DNA of 64,000 nucleotides, from assembly GCF_012650175.1 (NCBI RefSeq), contig NZ_JAAILI010000055.1, forward strand, positions 62,001-126,000. The letters run 5' to 3'. The DNA is from Sphingomonas sp. S2M10. GTDB lineage: Bacteria > Pseudomonadota > Alphaproteobacteria > Sphingomonadales > Sphingomonadaceae. The position numbers were made by a program, and so were the translations under genes. Below the pieces are notes generated by a model. That model ran no database searches. It saw only the letters and a program-made list of their open reading frames with translations, and had not been told where the DNA came from. Below are positions 1-11,576 of the stretch, one piece after another. Each line of letters opens with the position of its first letter. Position 1 is the first letter of the stretch.

Positions 1-290
1 TCGGCGATCACCCAGGGGTCGCCCGCCAGTTCCCAGGCATCGAGCGCAGCGAGCACCGGCGCGGTCACCGCCCGCCGGCCGAGTGCCACGAACACCCAGC
101 TGCCTTCCTTGCGCCGCTCGGCAACCCCAGCATCGCACAGGATCTTCACATGGCGGGAAACCCGGGGCTGGCTCTGCCCCAGCACCTGCGCCAGTTCGCC
201 GACGCTCAGCTCCATCGCCCGCAGCAGCGCGACGATCCGCAACCGGGTCGAATCCGCGAGCGCGCGGAAGATGGCGAGAGGCTCTGTCAT
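1..290 (-). CDS. ArsR-family transcriptional regulator, 5' part only (runs off the window edge)
   Basis: The minus strand from 290 encodes about 96 residues beginning MTEPLAIFRALADSTRLRI, a typical ArsR winged-helix start. The recognition helix region reads GQSQPRVSRHVKIL at about residues 38-51, followed by a wing (RRKEGSWVFVAL). The C-terminus lies outside the window. In alphaproteobacteria this N-terminus is usually fused to a SAM-dependent methyltransferase domain and sits next to metF/metH; that is family knowledge and cannot be checked here. A perfect palindrome lies just upstream (303-324), as expected for an autoregulating ArsR protein. Confidence 0.85.
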   Translation of the reverse strand, partial: MTEPLAIFRALADSTRLRIVALLRAMELSVGELAQVLGQSQPRVSRHVKILCDAGVAERRKEGSWVFVALGRRAVTAPVLAALDAWELAGDPWVIA

Positions 291-302
291 GGGCGGCTTA
301 GA

Positions 303-324
303 GATATAAAGATATCTTTATATC
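303..324. promoter_or_regulatory. Perfect 22-bp palindromic operator
   Basis: The sequence is GATATAAAGAT followed directly by its exact reverse complement ATCTTTATATC. It lies 13 bp upstream of the ArsR start codon and is AT-rich in a GC-rich setting. It resembles the AT-rich palindromes bound by ArsR-type regulators of S-adenosylmethionine/homocysteine metabolism (SahR-like). The binding partner is inferred from position. Confidence 0.75.
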
Positions 325-404
325 AGGTCAACGCATCGCTGCGCGGTTGCGTGCGTTTGCGGCTCTGGCTAGCCCGAGCCAAACTCGTGAAGGAACCCAG
401 TCCC

Positions 405-638
405 ATGCGCAAGCTTCTCCTCCTCCCCCTCGCCGCACTGGCGCTCACTGGCCTGTCGGCCTGCGGCAACCAGGCGCAAAACGAAGCCGCCGAAGCGAAC
501 GAGGCGATGGCCGGCGACAGCAACACGATGGGCGACGCCGTTGCCGATGTGAACGCCGCCGAGGACGCCGCCTTCGCAAACGCCGAAAGCGCCTATGGCA
601 ATGACACCGGACCCGCCGGCAACGAGATCACCGACTGA
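405..638 (+). CDS. Small acidic lipoprotein, 77 aa
   Basis: The N-terminus MRKLLLLPLAALALTGLSAC is a lipoprotein signal with lipobox LSAC (Cys 20). The remaining 57 residues are Ala/Glu/Asn/Asp-rich and low in complexity, with no recognisable domain. A GAAGGA ribosome-binding site precedes the ATG at 405; longer in-frame upstream reading lacks a signal sequence and was discarded. It is probably anchored to a membrane and faces the periplasm. No function can be assigned. Confidence 0.8.
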   Translation: MRKLLLLPLAALALTGLSACGNQAQNEAAEANEAMAGDSNTMGDAVADVNAAEDAAFANAESAYGNDTGPAGNEITD

Positions 639-676
639 CGCGTTCGTAGCGCTCCCTTTCCCATCGGAGACCATCC

Positions 677-1627
677 ATGCCGCATCTTCGCCACCTCGGC
701 GCCTCGGGCCTCGAGATTTCGCCGCTCGTGCTGGGCGGCAACGTGTTCGGCTGGACCGCGGACAAGGCCGCCAGCTTCCGTATCCTCGATCGCTTCGCCG
801 AGCGCGGCGGGGTGATGATCGACACGGCCGACGTCTACTCGGCCTGGGTCTCGGGCCACTCGGGCGGCGAATCGGAGAGTGTGATCGGCGAATGGCTGCG
901 CAGCTCCGGCAAGCGCGATCAGGTGCTGATCTCCACCAAGGTCGGCATGCTGCCGGGCGAGGGCGGCGAAAAGCTGGCACCGGCGCGGATCGCGGCGGCG
1001 GCCGAGGCGTCGCTCCAGCGGCTCGGCATCGAGACGATCGACCTCTATTTCGCCCATCAGGACGATGAGGAGGTGCCGCAGGAAGAGGTTCTCGCGGCGT
1101 TCGGCACGCTGATCGATGCGGGCAAGATCCGCGCGCTGGGCGCCTCCAACTTCCACGCGATGCGGCTCAAGGCGGCGCTCGACCTCGCCGCGAAGGAAGG
1201 GCTGCCGCACTTCCACGTGCTCCAGCCCGAATATAATCTGGTCAGCCGCCGCAAGTTCGAGGGCGAGCTGCAGGACCTGTGCATCACCCATAATCTGGGC
1301 GTGATCCCCTATTACGGCCTCGCCTCGGGCTTCCTCACCGGCAAATATCGCAGCGAAGCCGATCTTGCGAAGAGCGTGCGCGGCGGCGGCATGGCCAAGC
1401 TGCTCGCCGGCAAGGGCGGCGCGGTGCTGGCGGCGATGGACGAGGTCGCGGCCGAGACCGGCGCCACCCTCGCCCAGATCGCGCTCGCCTGGCTGGCGGC
1501 GCAGGACGGCGTCACCGCGCCGATCGCCAGCGCGACCAGCGTGGAGCAGCTCGACGAACTGATCGGCGCCTGGGATGTCGAGCTCAGCCGCGACCAGCGC
1601 GACCGCCTGACCGCCGCCGGGGCCTGA
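677..1627 (+). CDS. Aldo/keto reductase, 316 aa
   Basis: This is a full-length AKR-family NADPH-dependent oxidoreductase. It starts MPHLRHLGASGLEISPLVLG. The catalytic tetrad is visible: Asp/Tyr in IDTADVYS (about residues 49-56), Lys in ISTKVG (about 88) and His in LYFAHQDD (about 125). Near the C-terminus the DELIGAWDVELSRDQRDRL region matches the cofactor-binding end of the family. The substrate cannot be inferred. Its stop codon overlaps the start of the next small gene (ATGA at 1627), so the two are probably co-translated. Confidence 0.9.
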   Translation: MPHLRHLGASGLEISPLVLGGNVFGWTADKAASFRILDRFAERGGVMIDTADVYSAWVSGHSGGESESVIGEWLRSSGKRDQVLISTKVGMLPGEGGEKLAPARIAAAAEASLQRLGIETIDLYFAHQDDEEVPQEEVLAAFGTLIDAGKIRALGASNFHAMRLKAALDLAAKEGLPHFHVLQPEYNLVSRRKFEGELQDLCITHNLGVIPYYGLASGFLTGKYRSEADLAKSVRGGGMAKLLAGKGGAVLAAMDEVAAETGATLAQIALAWLAAQDGVTAPIASATSVEQLDELIGAWDVELSRDQRDRLTAAGA

Positions 1628-1854
1628 TGACCGCAGCCGACCTGATCGACCGCATCGTCGCCCAGCTCGTTCGCCGTCATGGCGGCACCGTGCGGCGGTG
1701 GAAGACGGTGCTGGGCAAGGTGCGCGTCTATGACGCGAAGACGCACCCGCACTGCAACTGGTCGCTCGCCCCCAGCGGCGCGGCGGGCGACGTGGCGGCG
1801 GTGGAGAAGCTGCTCGACGAGCTGCGGATCACCTACCCGATCGTGTCGGGCTGA
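1627..1854 (+). CDS. Conserved small protein of unknown function, 75 aa
   Basis: The ATG overlaps the aldo/keto reductase stop codon, indicating translational coupling. The protein is basic at its N-terminus (VRRHGGTVRRWKTVLGKVRVYD) and has no signal peptide or membrane segment. A central HPHCNWSL segment contains its only Cys. I do not recognise a domain. The coupling suggests expression with the reductase, not necessarily a shared reaction. Confidence 0.7.
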   Translation: MTAADLIDRIVAQLVRRHGGTVRRWKTVLGKVRVYDAKTHPHCNWSLAPSGAAGDVAAVEKLLDELRITYPIVSG

Positions 1855-1882
1855 TCCCTTTCGCCGGGAGGACGAAAAGCAC

Positions 1883-1920
1883 AAAGGGGCGGAGCACCGC
1901 AGTGCCCCGCCCCCTTTTTC
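1883..1920. terminator. Rho-independent terminator between convergent genes
   Basis: A GC-rich hairpin (GGGGCGGAGCAC / GTGCCCCGCCCC with a small internal offset) is flanked by AAA on the left and TTTTT on the right. It can therefore terminate the 75-aa gene on the plus strand and possibly the TonB receptor from the other side. Confidence 0.8.
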
Positions 1921-1935
1921 CTCTACCGGCAGTCC

Positions 1936-4290
1936 TTAGATTCCGACCTTCAGCGTCAGGAAGAACTGCTGCGGCGCGCCGATCATCAGCGTCTGGTTGT
2001 CGCCGCTGTTGCCGAAGCCGTTAGTGCCGATCGTCGACACATAGCTCTTGTCGAACAGGTTGGTGACGTTGCCCTGCAGCTCCAGCTTCCGGCCACCCAG
2101 GTCGAACTTGTAGCCGAGGGTGGCATCCACCACCACGCGACCATCGACGAACTGGTCGTTGGTGTAGGTGAAGTAGCGCTTGCTCATGTAATTGGCGCCG
2201 ACGCGGGCGTTGAAGCCCTGGCCGGTCCAGGTCACTTCACCCTTCACCATGTGCTTGGGCGAATCGACCACGGTCTTGCCCTTGGTGGCGATCACCGCCG
2301 TCGCGGTGCGGACGTCGTCGCGATAGGTCGAGTCGTTGTAGCTGTACGAGGCGAACAGCCCGAATCCCATCGGCAGGCGCACGTCGCCGGTCGCCTCGAC
2401 ACCGATCGAGCGCGCGTCGCCGACATTCTGCAGGATCGCCGGATTGCCCACGATGCCGGCGCTGGTCGTCACCGCGAGCAGGCGGTTGCGGAAGTTGACA
2501 TAATAGCCCGCCAGCGAGCCGGTGAAGATGCCCGCATGATAGCGGCCGCCCACCTCATAGGTATCCGAAGCCTCGGGCTTCAGCTGGGTCGAGCCGCTGT
2601 TGAGCGCGTTGAAGCCCGCCTGGGTCGTCGCGAACGGACCGCTGGTCGCAGCCGAGACGAAGGCGCGGGTCACCTGGGTGAAGCCGGCGAACAGCTCGGC
2701 ATCGTTGGTCACGCGGTAGTTCAGGCCGGCATGCGGCTGGAACCAGTCGGTCACCTTGATCTTGCCGCCGGCGAGACCGCCCGAGACGATCGGCGTCGCG
2801 CGATTGGTGACGGCGAAGCCCTTCCAGCCGAGATTGGCGGTCAGCTGGCCCAGCTCGATCTTGTCCTGAACATAATATTGCACCGTATCGGTCTGGTAGC
2901 GCCAGTACCACTGGGTGAAGAACGGGTTGCTCTGGAAGTCCAGGCTGTCCCGACCGGGCGCCGTGCGGCTGTCCAGTGCGTAGAACCGCCGCGCCTGGCG
3001 GAAGTTGTTGCGCTCGTACCAGCCGCCGACCGTGACGTCGTTGCTGCCGATCTTGGTACCGATATTGCCGAACACGCCGCCGCGACGAATGTCATATTCG
3101 GTGGTGCGCAGCGACATCGGCACGCCGTTCGGCGAATTGACATAGGGCGTGTACCACAGGCCCTGGCCGTGATTGTTGTGGAAATAGCCCTTGAGCAGGC
3201 CATGTACGTCGCCGCCCGTCGTTTCGATCCCGGCCGAGGCGAGATAGTCGCGGCGCAGGCCGGCGGCGTTGTAATAGGCATCGTCCAGCGAGGCGATCGG
3301 TGCGGGGAAGGTGGTGCCCGCCGCGGCGTTGCTGGGCGCGTTGCCGGTGATGTCCGACAGGCCGTCGGCCCCCGGCGCGCCGGTGGTGTTGTTCAGCGTG
3401 TCGATGTTGTTCGCGATGTCGGCGAGGCGGATCGCCTTGGCGTAATCGTTCGAGATGTTGTCCCAGTTATAGCCCAGGCGCCGGATCATCCCCAGCGACA
3501 TGTCCTGATAGTCGTTCTCGCGACGATCCGAAAAGTCAAACGTCCCGACGGCGCGCAGATCCGAGCCGAGCGGCGTCACGATCTTGCCGTTGACCTGGTT
3601 GATGCGCTGCGATCCCCAGCCCTTCCACTTGTCGGTATCCGAATGGAGGTAGGAGAGATAGGCGCGGGTGCCGCCCGGGGTCAGCTCGCCGAAGTCGAGC
3701 CGGCCGAACACGCGCCAGAACTCGTTGCTGCCGCCGGTGCCGTTCAGCTCGATGCCCAGCGTGTCCTTGGGTTCGCTCGACCGGAAGTCGAGCGTGCCGC
3801 CCAGATTGTTGGTCGCCTGGGTGTCGATCGAGCCCGAGCCCTGCGAGACGCGCGTCTGGGCGATATTCTCGCTGATGATCGCGCGGCTGATGTGCAGCCC
3901 GTTGACGTTGCCATAGCTCGCGTCGCCGAGCGGGATGCCGTCCAGCGTGAAGCCCAGCTGGTTCTGGTTGAAACCGCGGATCGACACGCGCTGCGCCCAT
4001 TCATAGGCGCCGAACGGATCGGCACCCTGGAAGTTGACGCCCGGCAGCTTCTCGATCGCCTTGAGCGGGCTGGTGCCCGGCGCCAGCAGGGCGATATCGG
4101 CCTGGGTCAGCGCCTGCACCTGGCGGGTTTCGCCCTGGCCGATCACGACAATCTCGTCGGCGCCGCTCTGCGACTGGGTATCGTCGACGATCGTGGCGGT
4201 GGGCGCCGTCTGCGCGAAGGCCGCGCCGGCAGTGAACAGCGACGTACCGGCGAGCAGGCCGGCAGCAAGCGTACGAATGCGCATGCGCAT
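1936..4290 (-). CDS. TonB-dependent outer-membrane receptor, 784 aa
   Basis: It has a signal peptide (MRMRIRTLAAGLLAGTSLF... ending GAAFAQ), then a plug domain with VSIRGFNQNQLGFTLDGIPL, where receptors of this family carry a ...RGxxxxx..DGxP signature. A long beta-barrel follows, ending in ...LTLKVGI. The start at 4290 has AAGGGG very close upstream; a second ATG two codons in (4284) has better spacing and is an equal candidate. Substrate is unknown. No transport partner lies next to it. It is transcribed divergently from clpB. Confidence 0.88.
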   Translation of the reverse strand: MRMRIRTLAAGLLAGTSLFTAGAAFAQTAPTATIVDDTQSQSGADEIVVIGQGETRQVQALTQADIALLAPGTSPLKAIEKLPGVNFQGADPFGAYEWAQRVSIRGFNQNQLGFTLDGIPLGDASYGNVNGLHISRAIISENIAQTRVSQGSGSIDTQATNNLGGTLDFRSSEPKDTLGIELNGTGGSNEFWRVFGRLDFGELTPGGTRAYLSYLHSDTDKWKGWGSQRINQVNGKIVTPLGSDLRAVGTFDFSDRRENDYQDMSLGMIRRLGYNWDNISNDYAKAIRLADIANNIDTLNNTTGAPGADGLSDITGNAPSNAAAGTTFPAPIASLDDAYYNAAGLRRDYLASAGIETTGGDVHGLLKGYFHNNHGQGLWYTPYVNSPNGVPMSLRTTEYDIRRGGVFGNIGTKIGSNDVTVGGWYERNNFRQARRFYALDSRTAPGRDSLDFQSNPFFTQWYWRYQTDTVQYYVQDKIELGQLTANLGWKGFAVTNRATPIVSGGLAGGKIKVTDWFQPHAGLNYRVTNDAELFAGFTQVTRAFVSAATSGPFATTQAGFNALNSGSTQLKPEASDTYEVGGRYHAGIFTGSLAGYYVNFRNRLLAVTTSAGIVGNPAILQNVGDARSIGVEATGDVRLPMGFGLFASYSYNDSTYRDDVRTATAVIATKGKTVVDSPKHMVKGEVTWTGQGFNARVGANYMSKRYFTYTNDQFVDGRVVVDATLGYKFDLGGRKLELQGNVTNLFDKSYVSTIGTNGFGNSGDNQTLMIGAPQQFFLTLKVGI

Positions 4291-4349
4291 GATCCCCTTG
4301 GGAAAGCACCAGGCCCCTCGCCCGGCTCCGCGGCCGCTACGCTTGCCGC

Positions 4350-4383
4350 GTTGCAACATTCGATAGCTAACGCTTCACTATCG
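4350..4383. promoter_or_regulatory. Inverted repeats upstream of the TonB receptor
   Basis: Two dyads lie 60-95 bp upstream of the receptor start: GTTGCAAC (4350-4357) and CGATAG-N11-CTATCG (4361-4366 / 4378-4383). They could be operator half-sites. No regulator can be assigned from the window. Confidence 0.35.
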
Positions 4384-4493
4384 AGACTGGCTCGTGACAG
4401 CTGCGTGACAATCGAATGTACACTGCGGAAAAGTCCCGATTTCCCGTTGTCCCCCGCTACCGCAGTACAGTAGCCATGAAGCAACTCGCCCCT

Positions 4494-4521
4494 CTTGTGT
4501 TGCTCATTTGCAACACTATCT
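4494..4521 (+). promoter_or_regulatory. Probable heat-shock (sigma-32 type) promoter of clpB with an internal dyad
   Basis: CTTGTG (4494-4499), 16 bp, then CTATCT (4516-4521) resembles the alphaproteobacterial RpoH pattern (CTTG ... CYTATNT) and lies about 30 bp upstream of the clpB start. Between and overlapping the boxes is a perfect 7-bp inverted repeat: GTGTTGC (4497-4503) and GCAACAC (4510-4516). Confidence 0.5.
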
Positions 4522-4549
4522 GCTGGTCAACTTCGCACAGGGATCAGGC

Positions 4550-7129
<2,580 letters not shown>

Positions 7130-7150
7130 CCCGCGGGCGGACATGGCATG

Positions 7151-7183
7151 AAAAAAGGGGCGGCTCCGTTGGGAGCCGCCCCT
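7151..7183 (-). terminator. Rho-independent terminator of the large TonB receptor gene
   Basis: There is a perfect 12-bp stem: AGGGGCGGCTCC (7156-7167), loop GTTG, GGAGCCGCCCCT (7172-7183). On the minus strand it is followed by TTTTTT (7151-7156), so it terminates the gene ending at 7206. It may also slow polymerase leaving clpB. Confidence 0.85.
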
Positions 7184-7205
7184 CTGGCTAGAATGGTCGT
7201 GCGGC

Positions 7206-10200
7206 TTAGAAGTTGAACTTCGCGCCAGCACGGAACATGCGGCCGTAGATGCCTTCGCCGGCCTGGACCGGGTTGTAGAGATAGGCACCGTAGGTCACCG
7301 GATCTACGCCCGGCAGGCGGTCGAACAGGTTGATCGTGTTCACGTAGAAGGTGAGCTGGTCATTCGCCTTGATCGACGCGTTCAGGTCGAAGGTGATGTA
7401 GCTCTTCACGCGGCAGCCGGTGAAACCGGGGGAGAGGCCGCAATCGCGATAGTCGTTGCCCTGATCCTGGGCCGACAGGTCGTAGCCCGACGTGTAGTTG
7501 ACCGTGCCCGAGAGCGCGAACTGCTTGAACTCGAACGTGTTCTGCCAGTTGCCCTTCCAGCGGAAGGTGCCCGAGCCGGCCGTCAGGTTGAAGTTGCCGA
7601 GCGTGTCGACATAGGTCTCCTTGGTGCCGTCCGGGAAGGTCGTGCTCAACTCCAGCGTCAGGCTGGCGTCGAGATTGCTCGTCCAGCGTACGCCGCCGAA
7701 GTCGAAGCGCGCATTGGCACCGAAGTCGATGCCTTCCGACTTGAGCGTATTGGCGTTGATCAGCTGCGATTCAACGAACGCGATACGCGGAAGCAGCGTC
7801 GGGTTGTTGACGTCCGGCGCGTCGGCGATGACGTTGTAGCCGGCAGGGATCGCCTGACCAGCATAGTAGGCGGCGATGGCCGGCGCCGTCGAAGGCGAGG
7901 TGATCGCCCCGGTCTTCTTGATATTGTAATAGTCGACCGTGAACGAGACGTTGCGGATCGGCTCGAACATGATGCCGGCGGTCCAGCTGCGCGACTTCTC
8001 GGGCTGCAGGTTCGGCGATGCCAGGGTGGTCGAGCCGATCGAGTAGCTGGTGAGATAGGTCGGGCAGGCGGTGGGTGCCGTGTCGTCGTTCGCGCAGGCG
8101 GCGCCACCGTACAGCCGGCGATAGGCTGCCGGGATGTTGGTGATCGACTGCGAGACATAGCCGGTCGTCGGCAGCGCGTTGGCTTCCGCGAACGAAGGAA
8201 TGCGGAACCCCTTCGACCAGGTGGCGCGCAGCGCGATCTGACGGATCGGCGTGAACTTCACGCCCACCTTCGGCGAGAAATAGCTCTGGCCGGACGAGTA
8301 GTTGTCATAGCGGCCGGAGACGTTGACCAGCAGCGGATCGACGATCGGCGCGTTCAGCTCGAAGAAGCCTGCGGTCACCGTGCGATTGCCCTGGGTGCCG
8401 AACGCGTTGATCGTGAAATAGCGCTGCGTCGGACCATTGATGTCGGAATTGGCGCTGGGCGAATCCACGGATTCGTAGAACACCGTTCCGCCGACACCCA
8501 GCTGAAGCGGGCCGCCGGGAAGCTGGAACAGGTCCTTCGACACGCTCAGCTGCGCCTGGAACAGTTCCGACGACGCGTCGGCCTTGCGCTCCGGCGTGAG
8601 GCTTTCCATTGCGGTCTGGCTGTTCGCCGCGGGATTGACGAAGTTGAAGCTGCCGGTGTTCACCGCGTTCAGCAGGTTCTGGATATAGACATATCCGTTG
8701 AACGTGCGGCGCAGATCATTGTGCATCGCCGTCAGGTCGAGGTGATAGTCCCAGTCGCCGAAGATCGTGCCGTTGATGCCGGCAGCCGCACGATAGACGC
8801 GGCTGCGCACCTCGTTGCTGGTGACGGTGTTCGGCAGCGAGCCGAGGATCAGCGCGCGCTGGGGCGTGGTCGCACTCGCGAACGGGTTGTTCGGGTTGAG
8901 CCGGCGGTCGGTCGCCGTGTCGCAGTTCACGCCCGCGGCGCAGACCCAGTTCGGCAGCGACAGGACGAGCGAACCCGGCGCGTTGGGCAGCGCTGCCGAC
9001 GACGTCGAGAAGCGCGGATAGTAGATGCCGGTCGGCGCGTTGCCACGCAGCGTCGGCGGGCCGCCGGTGTAGGAGCTGGTCGCCTGTTGGAAGTTCGCCT
9101 GGAAATAGGCCTCGCTCGAATTCCCGATGGACGCCGTCACGCGGGCCGACAGGCCGAAGCGCTCGATCTGCGGGGCGACGATGCCGTAGCGGTTGGTGCT
9201 GTCTTCCTGGCACACCGTGGTCGGCACCGCGGCGTTGCTGGCGATGACCTCACCCTCGTCGTTCCGAACGACCTGGCCGAGCTGCGCGGCCGTGGGGTTG
9301 TACGGGGTGCCGTTGAGACAGCCGCCGCTCAGCAGCTGATAGCGCGACCCCGGGACGGCCGTGCCGGTTTCGCTTGCCGGGCGCACATAGAAGTTCCCGA
9401 AATTGTAATCGCCCGCGGTCTGCAAGCCGGTCGGGAAAGCACCGTTGCCATCCAGACCATAGGTGACGTGGTTCGGCCCGCCGATGCCGCGCTGGTCCGA
9501 CGAGTTGTACGGGTAGGGCAGGTCGCTGACGCGCACCATTTCCGACCGATAGAAGAAACCGCTCAGATACGTGTTGAAGCCCTGCTCGGCGAGGTCGCCG
9601 GTTCCCACGGTCAGCGTCAGTCGCTGGTTGGCGGCGACGCCATCCTGCGAGATGCCGGCTTCCGCTCGGCCGCCGATACCCTTGAACTCACGCTTGGTGA
9701 TGATGTTCACCACGCCCGCGATCGCATCCGCGCCGTAGCTCGATGAAGCGCCGTCCCGCAGCACTTCGATGCGCTCGACGATGTCGTCGGGAATGGTGTT
9801 CAGGTCGACGAAGTTGCGTGTCGCGTCGTCCGCAAGCGGATAGTACGCCGCGCGAAGACCGTCGAAAAGCACCAGGGTCGAGCTGGTAGAAAGGCCACGC
9901 AGCGACACGGACGACGCGCCCCCTGCGAACGCGCCGTTGGCCGTGAAGGAATTGGTCAGCGCGGCGCCGTTGTTCGACGACAGTCTCTGGAGTGCGTCCT
10001 GAACGGTCGCGATGCCGCGCTGGTCGAGATTTTCGGCGGTGAGCGTGGTCACCGGCGAGGGCGTGGCACCCTGGGTGCGCAGGATCGAGCCGGTCACGAC
10101 GATCTCCTGGCCTGCGGCCGGTTCGTCCTGTGCCGGCGTGCTGGATTGCGCCATTGCAGGCGATGCGACCAGTGCGCCCGCGAGAACCATTGCCGATACG

Positions 10201-10238
10201 GCAATCCCCCCACGCAGCTTCAGTTGCGTCTTTGTCAT
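7206..10238 (-). CDS. TonB-dependent outer-membrane receptor, 1010 aa
   Basis: A signal peptide (MTKTQLKLRGGIAVSAMVL... to SPAMAQ) is followed by EIVVTGSILRTQ, the sphingomonad-type start of a plug domain. The plug includes VSLRGLSTSSTLVLFDGLR and IEVLRDGASSSYGADAIAGVVNI (cut here into two parts of one motif). The barrel ends in RAGAKFNF with the terminal aromatic residue. GAGGG lies 6 nt before the ATG. Receptors of this large sphingomonad group often take up carbohydrates or peptides; the substrate here is unknown. Confidence 0.93.
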   Translation of the reverse strand: MTKTQLKLRGGIAVSAMVLAGALVASPAMAQSSTPAQDEPAAGQEIVVTGSILRTQGATPSPVTTLTAENLDQRGIATVQDALQRLSSNNGAALTNSFTANGAFAGGASSVSLRGLSTSSTLVLFDGLRAAYYPLADDATRNFVDLNTIPDDIVERIEVLRDGASSSYGADAIAGVVNIITKREFKGIGGRAEAGISQDGVAANQRLTLTVGTGDLAEQGFNTYLSGFFYRSEMVRVSDLPYPYNSSDQRGIGGPNHVTYGLDGNGAFPTGLQTAGDYNFGNFYVRPASETGTAVPGSRYQLLSGGCLNGTPYNPTAAQLGQVVRNDEGEVIASNAAVPTTVCQEDSTNRYGIVAPQIERFGLSARVTASIGNSSEAYFQANFQQATSSYTGGPPTLRGNAPTGIYYPRFSTSSAALPNAPGSLVLSLPNWVCAAGVNCDTATDRRLNPNNPFASATTPQRALILGSLPNTVTSNEVRSRVYRAAAGINGTIFGDWDYHLDLTAMHNDLRRTFNGYVYIQNLLNAVNTGSFNFVNPAANSQTAMESLTPERKADASSELFQAQLSVSKDLFQLPGGPLQLGVGGTVFYESVDSPSANSDINGPTQRYFTINAFGTQGNRTVTAGFFELNAPIVDPLLVNVSGRYDNYSSGQSYFSPKVGVKFTPIRQIALRATWSKGFRIPSFAEANALPTTGYVSQSITNIPAAYRRLYGGAACANDDTAPTACPTYLTSYSIGSTTLASPNLQPEKSRSWTAGIMFEPIRNVSFTVDYYNIKKTGAITSPSTAPAIAAYYAGQAIPAGYNVIADAPDVNNPTLLPRIAFVESQLINANTLKSEGIDFGANARFDFGGVRWTSNLDASLTLELSTTFPDGTKETYVDTLGNFNLTAGSGTFRWKGNWQNTFEFKQFALSGTVNYTSGYDLSAQDQGNDYRDCGLSPGFTGCRVKSYITFDLNASIKANDQLTFYVNTINLFDRLPGVDPVTYGAYLYNPVQAGEGIYGRMFRAGAKFNF

Positions 10239-10505
10239 GCGTTTCCCTCGCTTGTCCCGGTCACGCCGTCAGCAACATTGTAACCAGGGTGTCTCCCCGC
10301 TCGTCCGTATGATCGCTTTGGCGTCACAGGATAAGCTTGTGTGAAGGGAAGCAGCTAACCCCTCGCACTGTAAAGCGGACATTCAGCTTTCATACGAGGC
10401 TTTCAAATTTGTGTAGCGAAAAAGCCACATGACGACAGCAAAGTTACGCAACAAGCGACACTCTTGATCGATTGTTTTCCTGCACCGGCCAACGCTGCCC
10501 TAAAT

Positions 10506-11339
10506 TCAGGCAGCCATCGTTCCCGCCACGAGAAGCGGATCGATCCGCGCGCCGCGCCACATCAGTCCCCAGTGCAGATGCGGGCCCGTGGCGCGGCCGG
10601 TGGCGCCCACCGCACCCAGCAGCTGTTCCTGGCGAACCACCGCCCCTTCCGCGACATCGATCCGCGACAGATGCAGGAAGGCACTGGACAACCCCATGCC
10701 ATGATCGAGCATCAGCAGATTGCCCTCCAGCGTGAACGGCGCCTCGGCGGCAAGGATCACCACCCCGTCGGCGGGCGCACGGACCGGCGAGCCGGTGGGC
10801 AGTGCGATGTCGATGCCCGAATGATAGGCACCGGGCTCGCCGGCATAGATCCGCTGCGAGCCGAACAAGGTGGAGATGCGCCCCGTCGCCGGCCAGGCAA
10901 AGCGCTGGCGCCAGCCTTGTGCCGCCGTCTGCAGGGCACGCGCCGCCTTGATCCGGGCAAGTTCGGCCGGGCGGCGCGCCTCGAATTCGGCGCTGGGCAC
11001 TGGATATTTGGGGAGTTGGTCCAGCCGCGAGATGTTCCAGCCGCGTGGTGCGATCTGCAGATCCTCGCGCACCGTGCGGCCATCGTCGCCCATGGCCTCC
11101 AGCAGCGCCGTCGGCGCGGCATCGCGATCGAATGCGATCAGGAAGCGGCGATCGGCGGCAAAGGGGATCGGCTGCCCGTTGAACTGGAGCGCGGCGGTGC
11201 CGGGGGGAACCTGCCCGCGGGCGATGCCGCCCTGCTCGAAGCTGCCGTCGAGCGCGAAGGCATCCCCACCCGCCCGGGCGGTCCGCACCACCAGCGTCGT
11301 CGCCAGCATCGCCGCGGCGAAGCGCCGCCGGTCGATCAT
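10506..11339 (-). CDS. M23-family peptidase (LytM type), 277 aa
   Basis: The mature part contains the M23 zinc motifs: HSGIDIALP (HxxxD) and HLHW (HxH), with GSPVRAPADGVV between them. Such enzymes cut peptidoglycan cross-links or act as activators of amidases in the periplasm. The N-terminus MIDRRRFAAAMLATTL looks like a Tat-type signal (RRRF). The ATG at 11339 overlaps the upstream DUF2093 stop codon (ATGA), which fixes the start. Roughly 267 bp lie between its end and the divergent-facing TonB gene; I see no further gene there. Confidence 0.85.
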   Translation of the reverse strand: MIDRRRFAAAMLATTLVVRTARAGGDAFALDGSFEQGGIARGQVPPGTAALQFNGQPIPFAADRRFLIAFDRDAAPTALLEAMGDDGRTVREDLQIAPRGWNISRLDQLPKYPVPSAEFEARRPAELARIKAARALQTAAQGWRQRFAWPATGRISTLFGSQRIYAGEPGAYHSGIDIALPTGSPVRAPADGVVILAAEAPFTLEGNLLMLDHGMGLSSAFLHLSRIDVAEGAVVRQEQLLGAVGATGRATGPHLHWGLMWRGARIDPLLVAGTMAA

Positions 11340-11530
11340 GCCTCGAGCAGCGCCTTGGTGGCCGCCTCGGGGGTGGCATAGGCCTCCTGCCGCGCGACGC
11401 TCCAGTAGCGGAGCGAATCGACGGGCACGCGCTCGCCGGTGACCGCGCACAGCACATGGTCGCCGGGCGAGAGGACGCGGAAGCCATTGGCCATATAGTG
11501 CAGCTTGGCGACGCGGGCGGTGTTGGACAT
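11336..11530 (-). CDS. DUF2093 domain protein, about 64 aa
   Basis: The sequence MSNTARVAKLHYMANGFRVL... followed by SPGDHVLCAVTGERVPVDSLRYWS matches the small DUF2093 family of alphaproteobacteria, whose function is unknown. Methionines at 11536 and 11548 are possible alternative starts; an AGGA lies just before 11548. Its stop overlaps the M23 peptidase start, so the two form a coupled pair. Confidence 0.75.
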   Translation of the reverse strand: MSNTARVAKLHYMANGFRVLSPGDHVLCAVTGERVPVDSLRYWSVARQEAYATPEAATKALLEA

Positions 11531-11576
11531 CAGCATGGGCGGCGCCATTCCTGCTCTTGAAGGTGGTGGGTGCGCC

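Noticed and set aside
2251..4473. A 740-codon open frame on the plus strand
   Set aside because: Antisense shadow of the TonB receptor; composition is that of a mirror frame and no start signals are convincing.
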